From Acidimicrobiales bacterium (lineage in GTDB: Bacteria > Actinomycetota > Acidimicrobiia > Acidimicrobiales > MedAcidi-G1), in contig JASLKK010000010.1 in the NCBI GenBank assembly GCA_030747595.1, forward strand, positions 1 to 64,000: a DNA stretch of 64,000 nucleotides, given 5' to 3'. The notes under the pieces were generated by a model. It saw only the letters and a program-made list of their open reading frames with translations, made no database searches and had not been told where the DNA came from. Made by a program: the position numbers and the translations under genes. How positions within the stretch are numbered: the first letter of the stretch is position 1; the number at the start of each line of letters is the position of its first letter. Below are positions 48,576-56,129 of the stretch, piece by piece.

Positions 48576-49451
48576 CTAGTGGCCGCCGGCCTGGCCGATG
48601 CAGTTCGGACCCTCGGCCTCCTGGCCGGTGGTGTTCGTACCAATCGGGGGGCCCTGGACAATGGTGCCGGTGTCTACGGTGAGAACACCGTCAGTCACCG
48701 ACATGGCAAAACGGTCCATGCCCCGGGGAGCCGGACCGCCTCGCTTCTCGCCTACCTGGTTGTACTGCGAACCGTGGCACGGGCACTCGAACCACTGCGA
48801 GGACACACAGTTCGGCACCCGGCAGCCCAGATGGGGGCACTTCTGGTAGAGGGCGATGACGCCGGCGTCAAAGCCGCCGTCCACGCCGGCCGTCATGCCG
48901 GCCAGTTCCGGCGCCGAATAATTGGCACGGGCCTTCTCGACTGCGCCGTTCGGGTAGGCGGTGATCCACATCCGGCCCTCCGGCTTGTACAGAAAGCCGT
49001 TGTTGGCGGTGATGTCGGCTAGCAACTCCACGACGTTGCCCACCTTGATCTTGGAACCAAAACCACTCACGCCCTGGGGCCACAAGAAGGCGATGCTGGC
49101 GCCACCGAAGCCCGAGAGGCCGAAGCCCATCATGCCGACGAGGCTCCGGTTGAAGAACTGTCGGCGGCTCACGCCAACGGCTACCGGGTCGGGGGCCACG
49201 AACGGCTCGGCGGGCGCCGACTCCACGGCCACCACGCCGGACCCGGATCGGGCTGCGACCGCGGCGGCCTCGACCTCGCGACCGGACGGGGCCGCCTCAG
49301 CTTCGGACCCACCCAACAGGGGGTTGGTCACGTCTCGCCGGCGTGTCTCACGGGATAGGCCGACCGCGCTGCGGTCGCGTCGCCGGGAGGCCCCGGCCAG
49401 AACGGCCACGGCAAGGACGAGGAGAAGGATGACTGCAACGGCGACGCCCAC
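48576..49451 (-). CDS. qcrA: Rieske iron-sulfur protein of the bc complex
   Basis: A 291-residue protein. The Rieske [2Fe-2S] ligands are C205 and H207 in CPHLGC and C223 and H226 in CPCHGSQY, with C210 and C225 as the usual disulfide pair. The N-terminus has one span (about residues 3-19). A second hydrophobic stretch follows SRRQFFNRS (95-103), which resembles a twin-arginine signal and is typical of actinobacterial Rieske proteins with several spans. The Ala-rich linker between is of low complexity. Confidence 0.93.
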   Translation of the reverse strand: MGVAVAVILLLVLAVAVLAGASRRRDRSAVGLSRETRRRDVTNPLLGGSEAEAAPSGREVEAAAVAARSGSGVVAVESAPAEPFVAPDPVAVGVSRRQFFNRSLVGMMGFGLSGFGGASIAFLWPQGVSGFGSKIKVGNVVELLADITANNGFLYKPEGRMWITAYPNGAVEKARANYSAPELAGMTAGVDGGFDAGVIALYQKCPHLGCRVPNCVSSQWFECPCHGSQYNQVGEKRGGPAPRGMDRFAMSVTDGVLTVDTGTIVQGPPIGTNTTGQEAEGPNCIGQAGGH

Positions 49452-49507
49452 GGGTCAACTCCTGTGCTTCATCAGAATGGTGGACGGGATGAAGGGTTCC
49501 ATGGCGA

Positions 49508-50227
49508 TCACAGTTCGAAGAAGAGGCCGGAGTTCCACGGGAAGACGAAGTTGAAGCCGGGGCCCCGGAAGAAGGACCCGATCATCACCAGCACCGACCA
49601 GAACATGAGGTGCACGGTCATCAACGAGATGGCGAACTTGCGATCCTCGGGACGTTTGGACGGGTTCTTATCGATGTAGGGCGCCATGACCAGCACGAAG
49701 AGGCCGATACCGGGAATGGTCACACCGGCCACCATCGGGTGGAACATGGTGAGCAGCTCCTGCAGGCCCAAGAAGTACCAGGGCGCCTTGGAGGGGTTCG
49801 GCGTCTTGTTGAAGTCAGCCAACTCGAGAAGCGGTGCGTTTACGAAGATCGAGAACAGCAACGAGAACAAGGTGATGGCCAGCGCCGCGAGGAACTCGGC
49901 GAGCAGGAGGTGCGGCCAGACGTGCACCTTGTCCTGCGGGGTCGCCTTGGTGTCCTGGATGGAACCCGACTTGACGACGGTCAGTAGTCGCTGGTTGTGA
50001 CCGTCTGGGCCGCTGCTCCCGGCAGGGGCGGCGGGTCCACCGGCGACGGTTCCGGGCTGGTCGGCGGCAGCGGTACCACGGTCCAGCAGGTGGCTGGGAA
50101 TCTTCTCGTCGGCAGCAGGCGCGCCGCCCCCGGGCGCGGCTTCGCCAGATGGAGCGTCAGTCGTTCCCTGGGCCTTGGCCTTGGCGGCCTCCGCCCGCTT
50201 TCTGAGATGTTCGGGGATCTCGGTCAT
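49508..50227 (-). CDS. petD: Cytochrome b subunit-IV-like protein (C-terminal half of cytochrome b)
   Basis: A 239-residue protein equivalent to b6f subunit IV, forming the quinol-oxidation side with cytochrome b. Three spans are visible after residue 104. The PEWY position reads APWY (148-151), so the usual Glu is missing. The first 100 residues are a soluble extension that starts IPEHLRKRAEAAKAKAQG; a related motif, IPSHLLDR, occurs at residues 43-50. The same opening is found on the cytochrome c at 52318. It lies 28 bases after cytochrome b. The symbol follows the b6f family. Confidence 0.9.
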   Translation of the reverse strand: MTEIPEHLRKRAEAAKAKAQGTTDAPSGEAAPGGGAPAADEKIPSHLLDRGTAAADQPGTVAGGPAAPAGSSGPDGHNQRLLTVVKSGSIQDTKATPQDKVHVWPHLLLAEFLAALAITLFSLLFSIFVNAPLLELADFNKTPNPSKAPWYFLGLQELLTMFHPMVAGVTIPGIGLFVLVMAPYIDKNPSKRPEDRKFAISLMTVHLMFWSVLVMIGSFFRGPGFNFVFPWNSGLFFEL

Positions 50228-50255
50228 CTGTCGTCCTGTCGCCTACGGGCCTGAC

Positions 50256-51038
50256 CTACAGCGGACCCGAGATGCCGCCGTCCTTGCGGACTCGCCAGAA
50301 GTGGATGGCCATGAATATGACCACCACGAACGGGAGCATCAGGACGTGCAGGGTGTACCAGCGGAGCAGGGTGTCGGTTCCGATCTCGACGCCGCCGAGC
50401 AGCACAAATCGGACCTGTTCACCGAAGACGGGTGTGAAGCCCATCATGTTCGTTCCCACCGTCACTGCCCAGAGGGCTAACTGGTCCCATGGGAGGAGGT
50501 AGCCGGTGAACGAGAGCAGCAGGGTGAACTGCAAGAGCATCACGCCGATAACCCAGTTGAACTCCCGGGGTGGCTTGTAGGCACCGTGGTAGAAGACACG
50601 GGCCATGTGCAGGAACACGGTCAGCACCATGAGGTGGGCAGTCCACCGGTGCATGTTTCGTACCAGCAGACCGAAGCCCACAGCGGTCTGCAGGGTCTGG
50701 ATGTCGTCCCACGCCTGAGCGGCGGTCGGTCGATAGAAGAACATCAGGAAGATGCCGGTGACCGTCAACAGAATGAACAGAAAGAACGACAGCCCACCAA
50801 GACAAAGGGTGTAGCTGACCTTCACTGCGTGACGCTTCACCTTCACCGGGTGGAGGTGGTACAGCACACTGTTCATGATCACGTAAGACCGGTTCCGGGG
50901 GCTGTCGTTGTAGCCCTTACGGAAGATCGAGCCCGGTCGGAAGATCGAACTCCAAGCCTGTGAACCCTGGACCTGGTCGGTCAGTTGGCCGAGCTGCTCC
51001 TGCAGCGCCTGACCAGCCGGCTTCTTATCGTCAGCCAC
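50256..51038 (-). CDS. petB: b6-type cytochrome b with a probable haem ci cysteine
   Basis: A 260-residue, four-span cytochrome b. The haem ligands are H130 and H144 in the second span and H231 and H246 in the fourth. The 15-residue step in the fourth span is the b6f-type value (14 in mitochondrial cytochrome b). C79 in TLCLGG aligns with Cys35 of chloroplast b6 (YCLGG), which covalently holds haem ci. The protein ends where b6 ends, and subunit IV is a separate gene. It lies 46 bases downstream of the ferredoxin gene. Confidence 0.93.
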   Translation of the reverse strand: MADDKKPAGQALQEQLGQLTDQVQGSQAWSSIFRPGSIFRKGYNDSPRNRSYVIMNSVLYHLHPVKVKRHAVKVSYTLCLGGLSFFLFILLTVTGIFLMFFYRPTAAQAWDDIQTLQTAVGFGLLVRNMHRWTAHLMVLTVFLHMARVFYHGAYKPPREFNWVIGVMLLQFTLLLSFTGYLLPWDQLALWAVTVGTNMMGFTPVFGEQVRFVLLGGVEIGTDTLLRWYTLHVLMLPFVVVIFMAIHFWRVRKDGGISGPL

Positions 51039-51084
51039 GGTGTCCGCTCTCCTGTGAAACCTTCATACGTGCGTTCATTTCCAC

Positions 51085-51501
51085 TCAGCCCAGCCGCATT
51101 CCGTAGCCGTACCCGTGGGTGTTGGTCCGCTGGTGGGTGTCACCGTCAGCCGGTGCATCGCTGCACTTGCCCATGATGATCACGCCGGTCGGACACCGAT
51201 CGACGCAGAGGGCACAGCGAGTGCACACGTCGTCGTCGATGGTGAAGATCACATGATCGCTGGGGTCAACTCCCGGCTGTTCGGTCCCTACCGACTCGGC
51301 CACCGCCTCAGGCGAGACCATGTGGATGCACTTCCATGGGCAGATGTCGACACAGCCCTCGCACATGATGCACTCGGCTTGGTCGATATGGATGAACTGC
51401 TTGACCCGGTTGTTGGTCGTCATCCAGTCCGCGTCAACCTCGCGGAGAACGTAGTCGTCGACGAATTTCGGGTGCGGAGGGTTGGCGTCGGTGACACTCA
51501 T
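51085..51501 (-). CDS. Two-cluster ferredoxin encoded with the bc complex
   Basis: A 138-residue soluble protein with two CxxCxxCxxxCP motifs, CIMCEGCVDICP and CTRCALCVDRCP, so it should carry two [4Fe-4S] clusters. About 38 residues separate the two motifs, more than in small clostridial ferredoxins. A 40-residue N-terminal part and a His/Gly/Tyr-rich C-terminus flank them. The ATG at 51499-51501 overlaps the membrane-protein gene by four bases. Its place ahead of the bc genes suggests a role in quinone-pool electron transfer or as donor to the 11-subunit complex I (inference). Confidence 0.9.
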   Translation of the reverse strand: MSVTDANPPHPKFVDDYVLREVDADWMTTNNRVKQFIHIDQAECIMCEGCVDICPWKCIHMVSPEAVAESVGTEQPGVDPSDHVIFTIDDDVCTRCALCVDRCPTGVIIMGKCSDAPADGDTHQRTNTHGYGYGMRLG

Positions 51502-51953
51502 GTGCCGGCCCCCTCCCGGATCAGCGGACGGCCGTATTCCGACGTGGGCTTCGGTGCATCGTCGGCTTTGCCTCGCTCCTGCCACTGGCGCCACATCACG
51601 ACGTTGCCTCCGAGGGCGATGCCGTAGATGACGACGGCTACCAGGTCACGGATGACTTGGTAGGTCATGGTGAACGGGAGGCCCCACTCGACGATGCCCT
51701 TGTTGCCCGTCCACGGGAGTTCAGGGCCGATCAAATAACGGTCGGGGCGCCAGTTCAGCTCGCTGTCCGCCCAGGTCAGCCACTGGTGAGGTACCACGCC
51801 GTAGACCCACCAGAGAATGAAGAAGACGTAGGTGGCGAAAAGCATCGCCTCGCCCCACGTGAAGTCCTTGTCGGCCGGGGTGCGTTTCCGATACCAGTCG
51901 ACGCCACCCAGAAGGACGAGCAGCACGACGATGGATGTCACGAACGCGACCAT
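51498..51953 (-). CDS. Small membrane protein of unknown function, first gene of the bc operon
   Basis: I do not recognise this family. The 151-residue protein has three likely spans (about residues 4-18, 34-54 and 101-119). Trp-rich linkers (VPHQWLTWADSELNW) and a short charged C-terminus follow. There are no cysteines, and only one His. It overlaps the ferredoxin gene by four bases (ATGA), so the two are made together. It could be the membrane anchor of the ferredoxin. Confidence 0.75.
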   Translation of the reverse strand: MVAFVTSIVVLLVLLGGVDWYRKRTPADKDFTWGEAMLFATYVFFILWWVYGVVPHQWLTWADSELNWRPDRYLIGPELPWTGNKGIVEWGLPFTMTYQVIRDLVAVVIYGIALGGNVVMWRQWQERGKADDAPKPTSEYGRPLIREGAGT

Positions 51954-51988
51954 CGATCCAGGCCCTCCCTCGGTGGCTCAAGCGGACT

Positions 51989-52006
51989 TCGTGAAATAAT
52001 GCACAA
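51989..52006. promoter_or_regulatory. Candidate Rex operator upstream of the ferredoxin/bc/nuo-14 operon
   Basis: The sequence TCGTGAA-ATAA-TGCACAA matches the Rex consensus TTGTGAA-N4-TTCACAA at 12 of 14 specified positions. It lies 35 bases upstream of the first start codon (51953), where a bound repressor would lie just downstream of a TAGCAT-driven start. Confidence 0.65.
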
Positions 52007-52290
52007 GCGGTGTGCGCACCATGCTAACGGTTAGACGCCGGCCACGACGACCGAAGTCCGAAGGGTTGACCAGTGGTCGAACCGGTCCGGGCAGCAGTCG
52101 AAACGTGGCGGTGATCCGGTGGGTGTTTCTATCACGCGACCACCTGAACCAGCCACCTCCGCACGACATATGAAGTGCCCGTGGCCCGGAGCGCCCGCCC
52201 CCAACGGCCGCCCGCTAACCTGCCCCTGTTCCAGACCGGCAAGCCGATCCGGGTCGGCTTCACCGCTATCCGGAACACCGAGAACCGCCG

Positions 52291-52311
52291 TACCGTCAGA
52301 CTCCTCCGGAG
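52291..52311 (+). promoter_or_regulatory. -10 box and ribosome binding site of the cytochrome c gene
   Basis: TACCGT (52291-52296) with a GGAG ribosome binding site (52308-52311) six bases before the TTG start. No good -35 hexamer is visible. Confidence 0.45.
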
Positions 52312-52317
52312 CCCACG

Positions 52318-53079
52318 TTGACCGATATCCCCGAACATCTTCTGAAGCGGGCCCAGGCCGCCAAAGCCAAGGCCACCGGCTCCGAGGCTCCGGCAGCCGA
52401 CACCCCGGCTGAGGCCGCTGCGGCCGCACCGGCCACCAAGGCACCCGCTGCCGCACCGGCCGCACCGGCGGTCGAGACGCCACTGGCCCCCGTCGCTCCG
52501 TACGTGGCCGCGGCCAACGCCCGCAAGAAGATTCCCTGGTGGGCCACCAGCGGACTACTGCTGCTCCCGATCTGGGCCATCTCGTATGTGGGCACCCTCG
52601 AGCGACCCCCTCAGGAGGCCACCGGAGTTCTAGCCGAGGGTTCACATGTCTACGAGGTCCGCTGCGCCAGTTGCCACGGTGCGACCGGCGCCGGCGGAAG
52701 CGGTTATGCCCTGGACAACGGCGAGGTGCTGGTGACCTTCCCGACCGCGGCGGCCCACATCGAATGGGTGGCCAAGGGTTCGGACGGCTTCGGACTCGGC
52801 AACACGTATGGCGACGCCACCCGTGGACGGATCGTCGAGGGCGGCATGCCCGGCTGGGCCGACGTGCTCACCACCGAGGAACTGATCGGTGTGGTGCTCC
52901 ACGAGAGGGCCCGCATGTCGGGTTCGGCTGATGACGCGGCGCTGGCCGAGGCCATCGACCACGCCGTCGACAACGGTGATCTGGACCTACACGGCCACCT
53001 TGATCCGTCGACGGTGACTAGCGATGAAATCCAGGCCATCTTGGACTCCGTCGCCCACGAGGACGACGGCGGGCACTAG
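52318..53079 (+). CDS. Membrane-anchored mono-haem cytochrome c
   Basis: A 253-residue protein starting at TTG 52318-52320. It opens with TDIPEHLLKRAQAAKAKATG, nearly the same as the start of the subunit-IV-like protein at 49508-50227. An Ala/Pro-rich linker, one span (about residues 74-92) and a cytochrome c domain with CASCH (116-120) follow. A methionine ligand candidate is in GGMPGWAD. It is divergent from the bc operon. I expect it to be an electron carrier docked on the bc complex. Confidence 0.88.
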   Translation: MTDIPEHLLKRAQAAKAKATGSEAPAADTPAEAAAAAPATKAPAAAPAAPAVETPLAPVAPYVAAANARKKIPWWATSGLLLLPIWAISYVGTLERPPQEATGVLAEGSHVYEVRCASCHGATGAGGSGYALDNGEVLVTFPTAAAHIEWVAKGSDGFGLGNTYGDATRGRIVEGGMPGWADVLTTEELIGVVLHERARMSGSADDAALAEAIDHAVDNGDLDLHGHLDPSTVTSDEIQAILDSVAHEDDGGH

Positions 53080-53128
53080 CCCCCCGGACCGGGCCCCGGG
53101 CCCAAACCCACCAACCGTCGAGAACGTT

Positions 53129-54418
53129 GTGACCGACCACTTTCCTGACGCCCCGGTTGACCTGTTGGTCATCGGTGGTGGACCCGCTGGGGCTGCCACC
53201 GCCTACTGGGCTGCATCCCACGGTCTCGACGTGGCGGTCGTCGAACGCAAGACGTTTCCCAGGGATAAGACCTGTGGTGACGGTCTCACACCGAGAGCCG
53301 TCCACCAACTCGAGGAGATGGGCCTTGGGCCTATCCTCGAGCGGCACCATCGGTTCGACGGCCTCCGGGCCATCGCCCATGGCCGGACCATCGAAATGCC
53401 GTGGCCCGACCACACCGTCTACCCGACCTACGGCTATGTCGTTCGACGCTGTGATCTGGACGCCTTTGTGGCCGAGCACGCGGTGACAGCCGGGGCGACC
53501 CTCCTCCAGGGCCACGAGGCCGTCCGCCCTATCGACCCACCTGACGGTTCGACGCCGGGCGCCATCGGTGGCGCGATCGTCCTGGATAAGACCACTGACA
53601 CGGAACGGGCCATCCGGGCCCGCCACGTCGTGGTGGCCGATGGTGCCAACTCGCGCTTCGGCCGGGCACTGGGCACCGTGCGCGATCGGACCTACCCAAT
53701 GGGAATGGCCATCCGCGGCTACTTCGAGAGCCCGCTTCACGACGACCCGTGGATCGAATCCTCTCTGGACGTCCGTGACCGCGAAGGTAGCGCCATGCCC
53801 GGGTACGGCTGGATCTTCCCAGTGGGCAACGGCACCATCAACGTAGGCATCGGCCTACTGTCGACCTTCCGGGATTACAAGCAGGTCAACACCAGCCACC
53901 TGTTCGAGGAGTTCGCCTGCACGCTCCCCGAGCACTGGCAGATCGATCCGACGCGACCCATCGCCCCACCCACCGGCGGCCGCCTTCCGATGGCCGGTTC
54001 AGTCGGTCCCAAGGCGGGGCCCAACTGGCTAGTGGTCGGGGACGCTGCCGGCTCAGTCAACCCGTTCAACGGTGAGGGCATCGACTACGCCTACGAGACC
54101 GGGCGGATGGCCGCTGGCCTGATCGCCGAAGCCGCCGCTCGGGGCGACGATGCCATCTTGGCCCGCTATCCCGACCTACTCGACGAGGAGTATGGCCTGT
54201 ACTTCAAGGTGTCCCGGCTGTTCGCCAGGGTGATCGGCAACCCGACGCTCATCCGAGAGCTGACCCGGGTTGGGATGCGATCACAGCCGCTCATGGAGTG
54301 GGCGTTGCGGATCATGGCCAACCTGATGCGCGACGAGGACCGGGGGGCCGCTGAAGCCGCCTACTCGGCTATCGCCGGCGTCGTCCGTCTGGTCCCCGAC
54401 CGTCTGGTCGACGCCTGA
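53129..54418 (+). CDS. menJ: Geranylgeranyl-reductase-family flavoprotein, MenJ-like menaquinone reductase
   Basis: A 429-residue FAD protein with the dinucleotide fold VIGGGPAGAATAYWAA at the N-terminus, then FPRDKTCGDGLTPRAV and the second FAD motif VVGDAAGSVNPFNGEGI. The FPRDKTCGDGLTPRAV stretch is close to mycobacterial MenJ, which saturates one isoprene unit of menaquinone. This would fit a menaquinone-based chain, but other prenyl reductases share these motifs. The start GTG at 53129 is 49 bases after the cytochrome c stop, so the two probably form an operon. Confidence 0.82.
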   Translation: MTDHFPDAPVDLLVIGGGPAGAATAYWAASHGLDVAVVERKTFPRDKTCGDGLTPRAVHQLEEMGLGPILERHHRFDGLRAIAHGRTIEMPWPDHTVYPTYGYVVRRCDLDAFVAEHAVTAGATLLQGHEAVRPIDPPDGSTPGAIGGAIVLDKTTDTERAIRARHVVVADGANSRFGRALGTVRDRTYPMGMAIRGYFESPLHDDPWIESSLDVRDREGSAMPGYGWIFPVGNGTINVGIGLLSTFRDYKQVNTSHLFEEFACTLPEHWQIDPTRPIAPPTGGRLPMAGSVGPKAGPNWLVVGDAAGSVNPFNGEGIDYAYETGRMAAGLIAEAAARGDDAILARYPDLLDEEYGLYFKVSRLFARVIGNPTLIRELTRVGMRSQPLMEWALRIMANLMRDEDRGAAEAAYSAIAGVVRLVPDRLVDA

Positions 54419-54512
54419 CCCCTCGCTGGATGCCGGTCCCTAAGCGGATTCGAATCCGGGTTGGGACCCGCCTAGCGGCCATGACCGCGGTCCGACGTCA
54501 GACCGGGCGAGA
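54419..54512 (+). other. menJ-pgi spacer with a small palindrome
   Basis: A 94-base gap with the perfect palindrome GGATTCGAATCC at 54446-54457. No U-tract follows. It could be an operator or a weak hairpin. Nothing else is visible. Confidence 0.35.
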
Positions 54513-56105
54513 ATGGTCGACGTGAACGCAGCTCCGAAGGAATCCCCGACCACGTTCCCCTGCTGGCGTGCACTCGCCGACCTCCGAGACGCCGGTCGGC
54601 CGACACTCCGGGATCTATTCGCCAGTGACCCGGACCGTGGCGACCGGCTGGGAACGGTGTGCGCTGATCTCTGGATCGACCGGTCGCGCCAACACCTTGA
54701 CGAAGCCGTCCTCGACGCCCTGGGCCATCTGGCCGACCAACGCGACGTCGTTGGCTTCCTGCGCCGAACGGCCGACGGCGAGGTGGTCAACGGTTCCGAA
54801 AAGCGTCCGGCCAGCCATCAAACCCTCCGCCTAGGTCGGGACGCGGCTCCGGCTGACGTCGTGGCCACCCGCGACCGGATGGCCACGTTGGCCACAGCGA
54901 TCCGGGCCGGTGAGGAGACGGGGGCCACCGGATCCACGATCACCGCCCTGGTCCAACTCGGGATCGGCGGCAGTCACCTGGGGCCAGCACTGGCCGTTGA
55001 CGCCCTCGCACCGTTCGCCCATCCCGACATCGAGATCCGCTTCTCGTCGAGTGTCGATGCCGACGACCTCGCCGAGGCCCTCGACGGCCTCGATCCGGCA
55101 TCGACCCTGGTGATCGCCTGCTCGAAGTCGTTCACGACCATTGAGACGTTGACCACATTGGACGGCGCCCTGGCCTGGCTGGCCGGCGGGCTCGGCGACG
55201 CGGCCATCAACCATGTGCTCGCGGTGACCGCTGCACCCGAGCGGGCGAAGGCCCTCGGAGTGGACGTCAACCGGATCTATGAAATACCGGTGGCGGTGGG
55301 TGGCCGATTCTCACTGGGTTCGGCGGTCGGCCTGCCGGTGATGGTGGCCATCGGCCCCGAAGCCTTCGACGAGATGTTGGACGGCATGCGGGTGGTGGAC
55401 AATCTGTCGGCCACCGAACCGCCCGATGAAAACGCGGCGATCCAACTGGCCCTCATCGACGTGTGGAACCGGTGTCACCTCGGTAGAAGTTCGCTGGCCG
55501 TCGTCCCGTACGCACACCGGCTCCGCCTGTTCGCCCCCTGGCTCCAGCAACTCTCCATGGAGAGCCTCGGCAAGGGCACGTGCGAAAACGAGAGCGATCC
55601 GGAGACGCCAACCGGCCCGACGGTGTGGGGTGCAACCGGTACCGATGCCCAGCACGCCTTCTTCCAGCTGCTCCACCAGGGGACCGACGTCATCCCGGTG
55701 GACCTCATCGGTGTGATCCAACCGACCGTCGACGATGCCCGGTCCAGCAAGGGTGCTGAGGTTCTGATGACCAACCTGGCGGCCCAGGCCGATGCTCTGG
55801 CCTTCGGACGGACGGCTGACGAGGTGCGGGCCGACGGGGTCGACGAGGCGCTGGTGGCCCACCGGACGTTCCCCGGCAACCGACCATCGACAGCCATCCT
55901 CCTCTCCGAGCTCACGCCTTCGACGCTCGGCCAGTTGATCGCTCTCTACGAGAACCGCACGGTGGCCATGGCCGCCGTGCTGGGCATCAACCCCTTTGAC
56001 CAGTGGGGTGTCGAGCTGGGCAAGAAGATGGCGCTCGACCTGGCTAATGGATCAGCCCCCGAATCGGCCCTGCTGCGACGAGCCCGGGCGCTTCGCGACT
56101 CCTAA
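54513..56105 (+). CDS. pgi: Glucose-6-phosphate isomerase
   Basis: Interconverts glucose 6-phosphate and fructose 6-phosphate. The 530-residue protein has GIGGSHLGPALAVDAL, VIACSKSFTTIETLT and QLSMESLGKGTCENESD, and the signature GINPFDQWGVELGK near the C-terminus. The last two are the sugar-phosphate isomerase signature regions. It is the last plus-strand gene before the convergent haem operon (25 bases to the hemL stop). The ATG at 54513 is used; a GTG three codons later is an alternative. Confidence 0.94.
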   Translation: MVDVNAAPKESPTTFPCWRALADLRDAGRPTLRDLFASDPDRGDRLGTVCADLWIDRSRQHLDEAVLDALGHLADQRDVVGFLRRTADGEVVNGSEKRPASHQTLRLGRDAAPADVVATRDRMATLATAIRAGEETGATGSTITALVQLGIGGSHLGPALAVDALAPFAHPDIEIRFSSSVDADDLAEALDGLDPASTLVIACSKSFTTIETLTTLDGALAWLAGGLGDAAINHVLAVTAAPERAKALGVDVNRIYEIPVAVGGRFSLGSAVGLPVMVAIGPEAFDEMLDGMRVVDNLSATEPPDENAAIQLALIDVWNRCHLGRSSLAVVPYAHRLRLFAPWLQQLSMESLGKGTCENESDPETPTGPTVWGATGTDAQHAFFQLLHQGTDVIPVDLIGVIQPTVDDARSSKGAEVLMTNLAAQADALAFGRTADEVRADGVDEALVAHRTFPGNRPSTAILLSELTPSTLGQLIALYENRTVAMAAVLGINPFDQWGVELGKKMALDLANGSAPESALLRRARALRDS

Positions 56106-56129
56106 CCGGGCGCCGGTCGGAAACTCGCC

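Larger units (their letters stand above)
51954..52317. other. Divergent promoter region of the bc operon and cytochrome c
   Basis: A 364-base gap between the minus-strand bc operon and the plus-strand cytochrome c. It contains a Rex-like site (51989-52006) near the bc operon, a TAGCAT -10 candidate on the minus strand (52018-52023) and a TACCGT -10 candidate on the plus strand (52291-52296). I see no gene in it. Confidence 0.6.

Noticed and set aside
51052-51065. CTGTGAA-ACC-TTCATAC resembles a Rex site between ferredoxin and cytochrome b genes
   Set aside because: The spacer is three instead of four bases, outer positions do not match, and it lies in a 46-base gap inside the operon with no promoter.
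54446-54457. GGATTCGAATCC palindrome as a terminator after menJ
   Set aside because: The stem is only six base pairs with no U-tract; listed only as part of the spacer.
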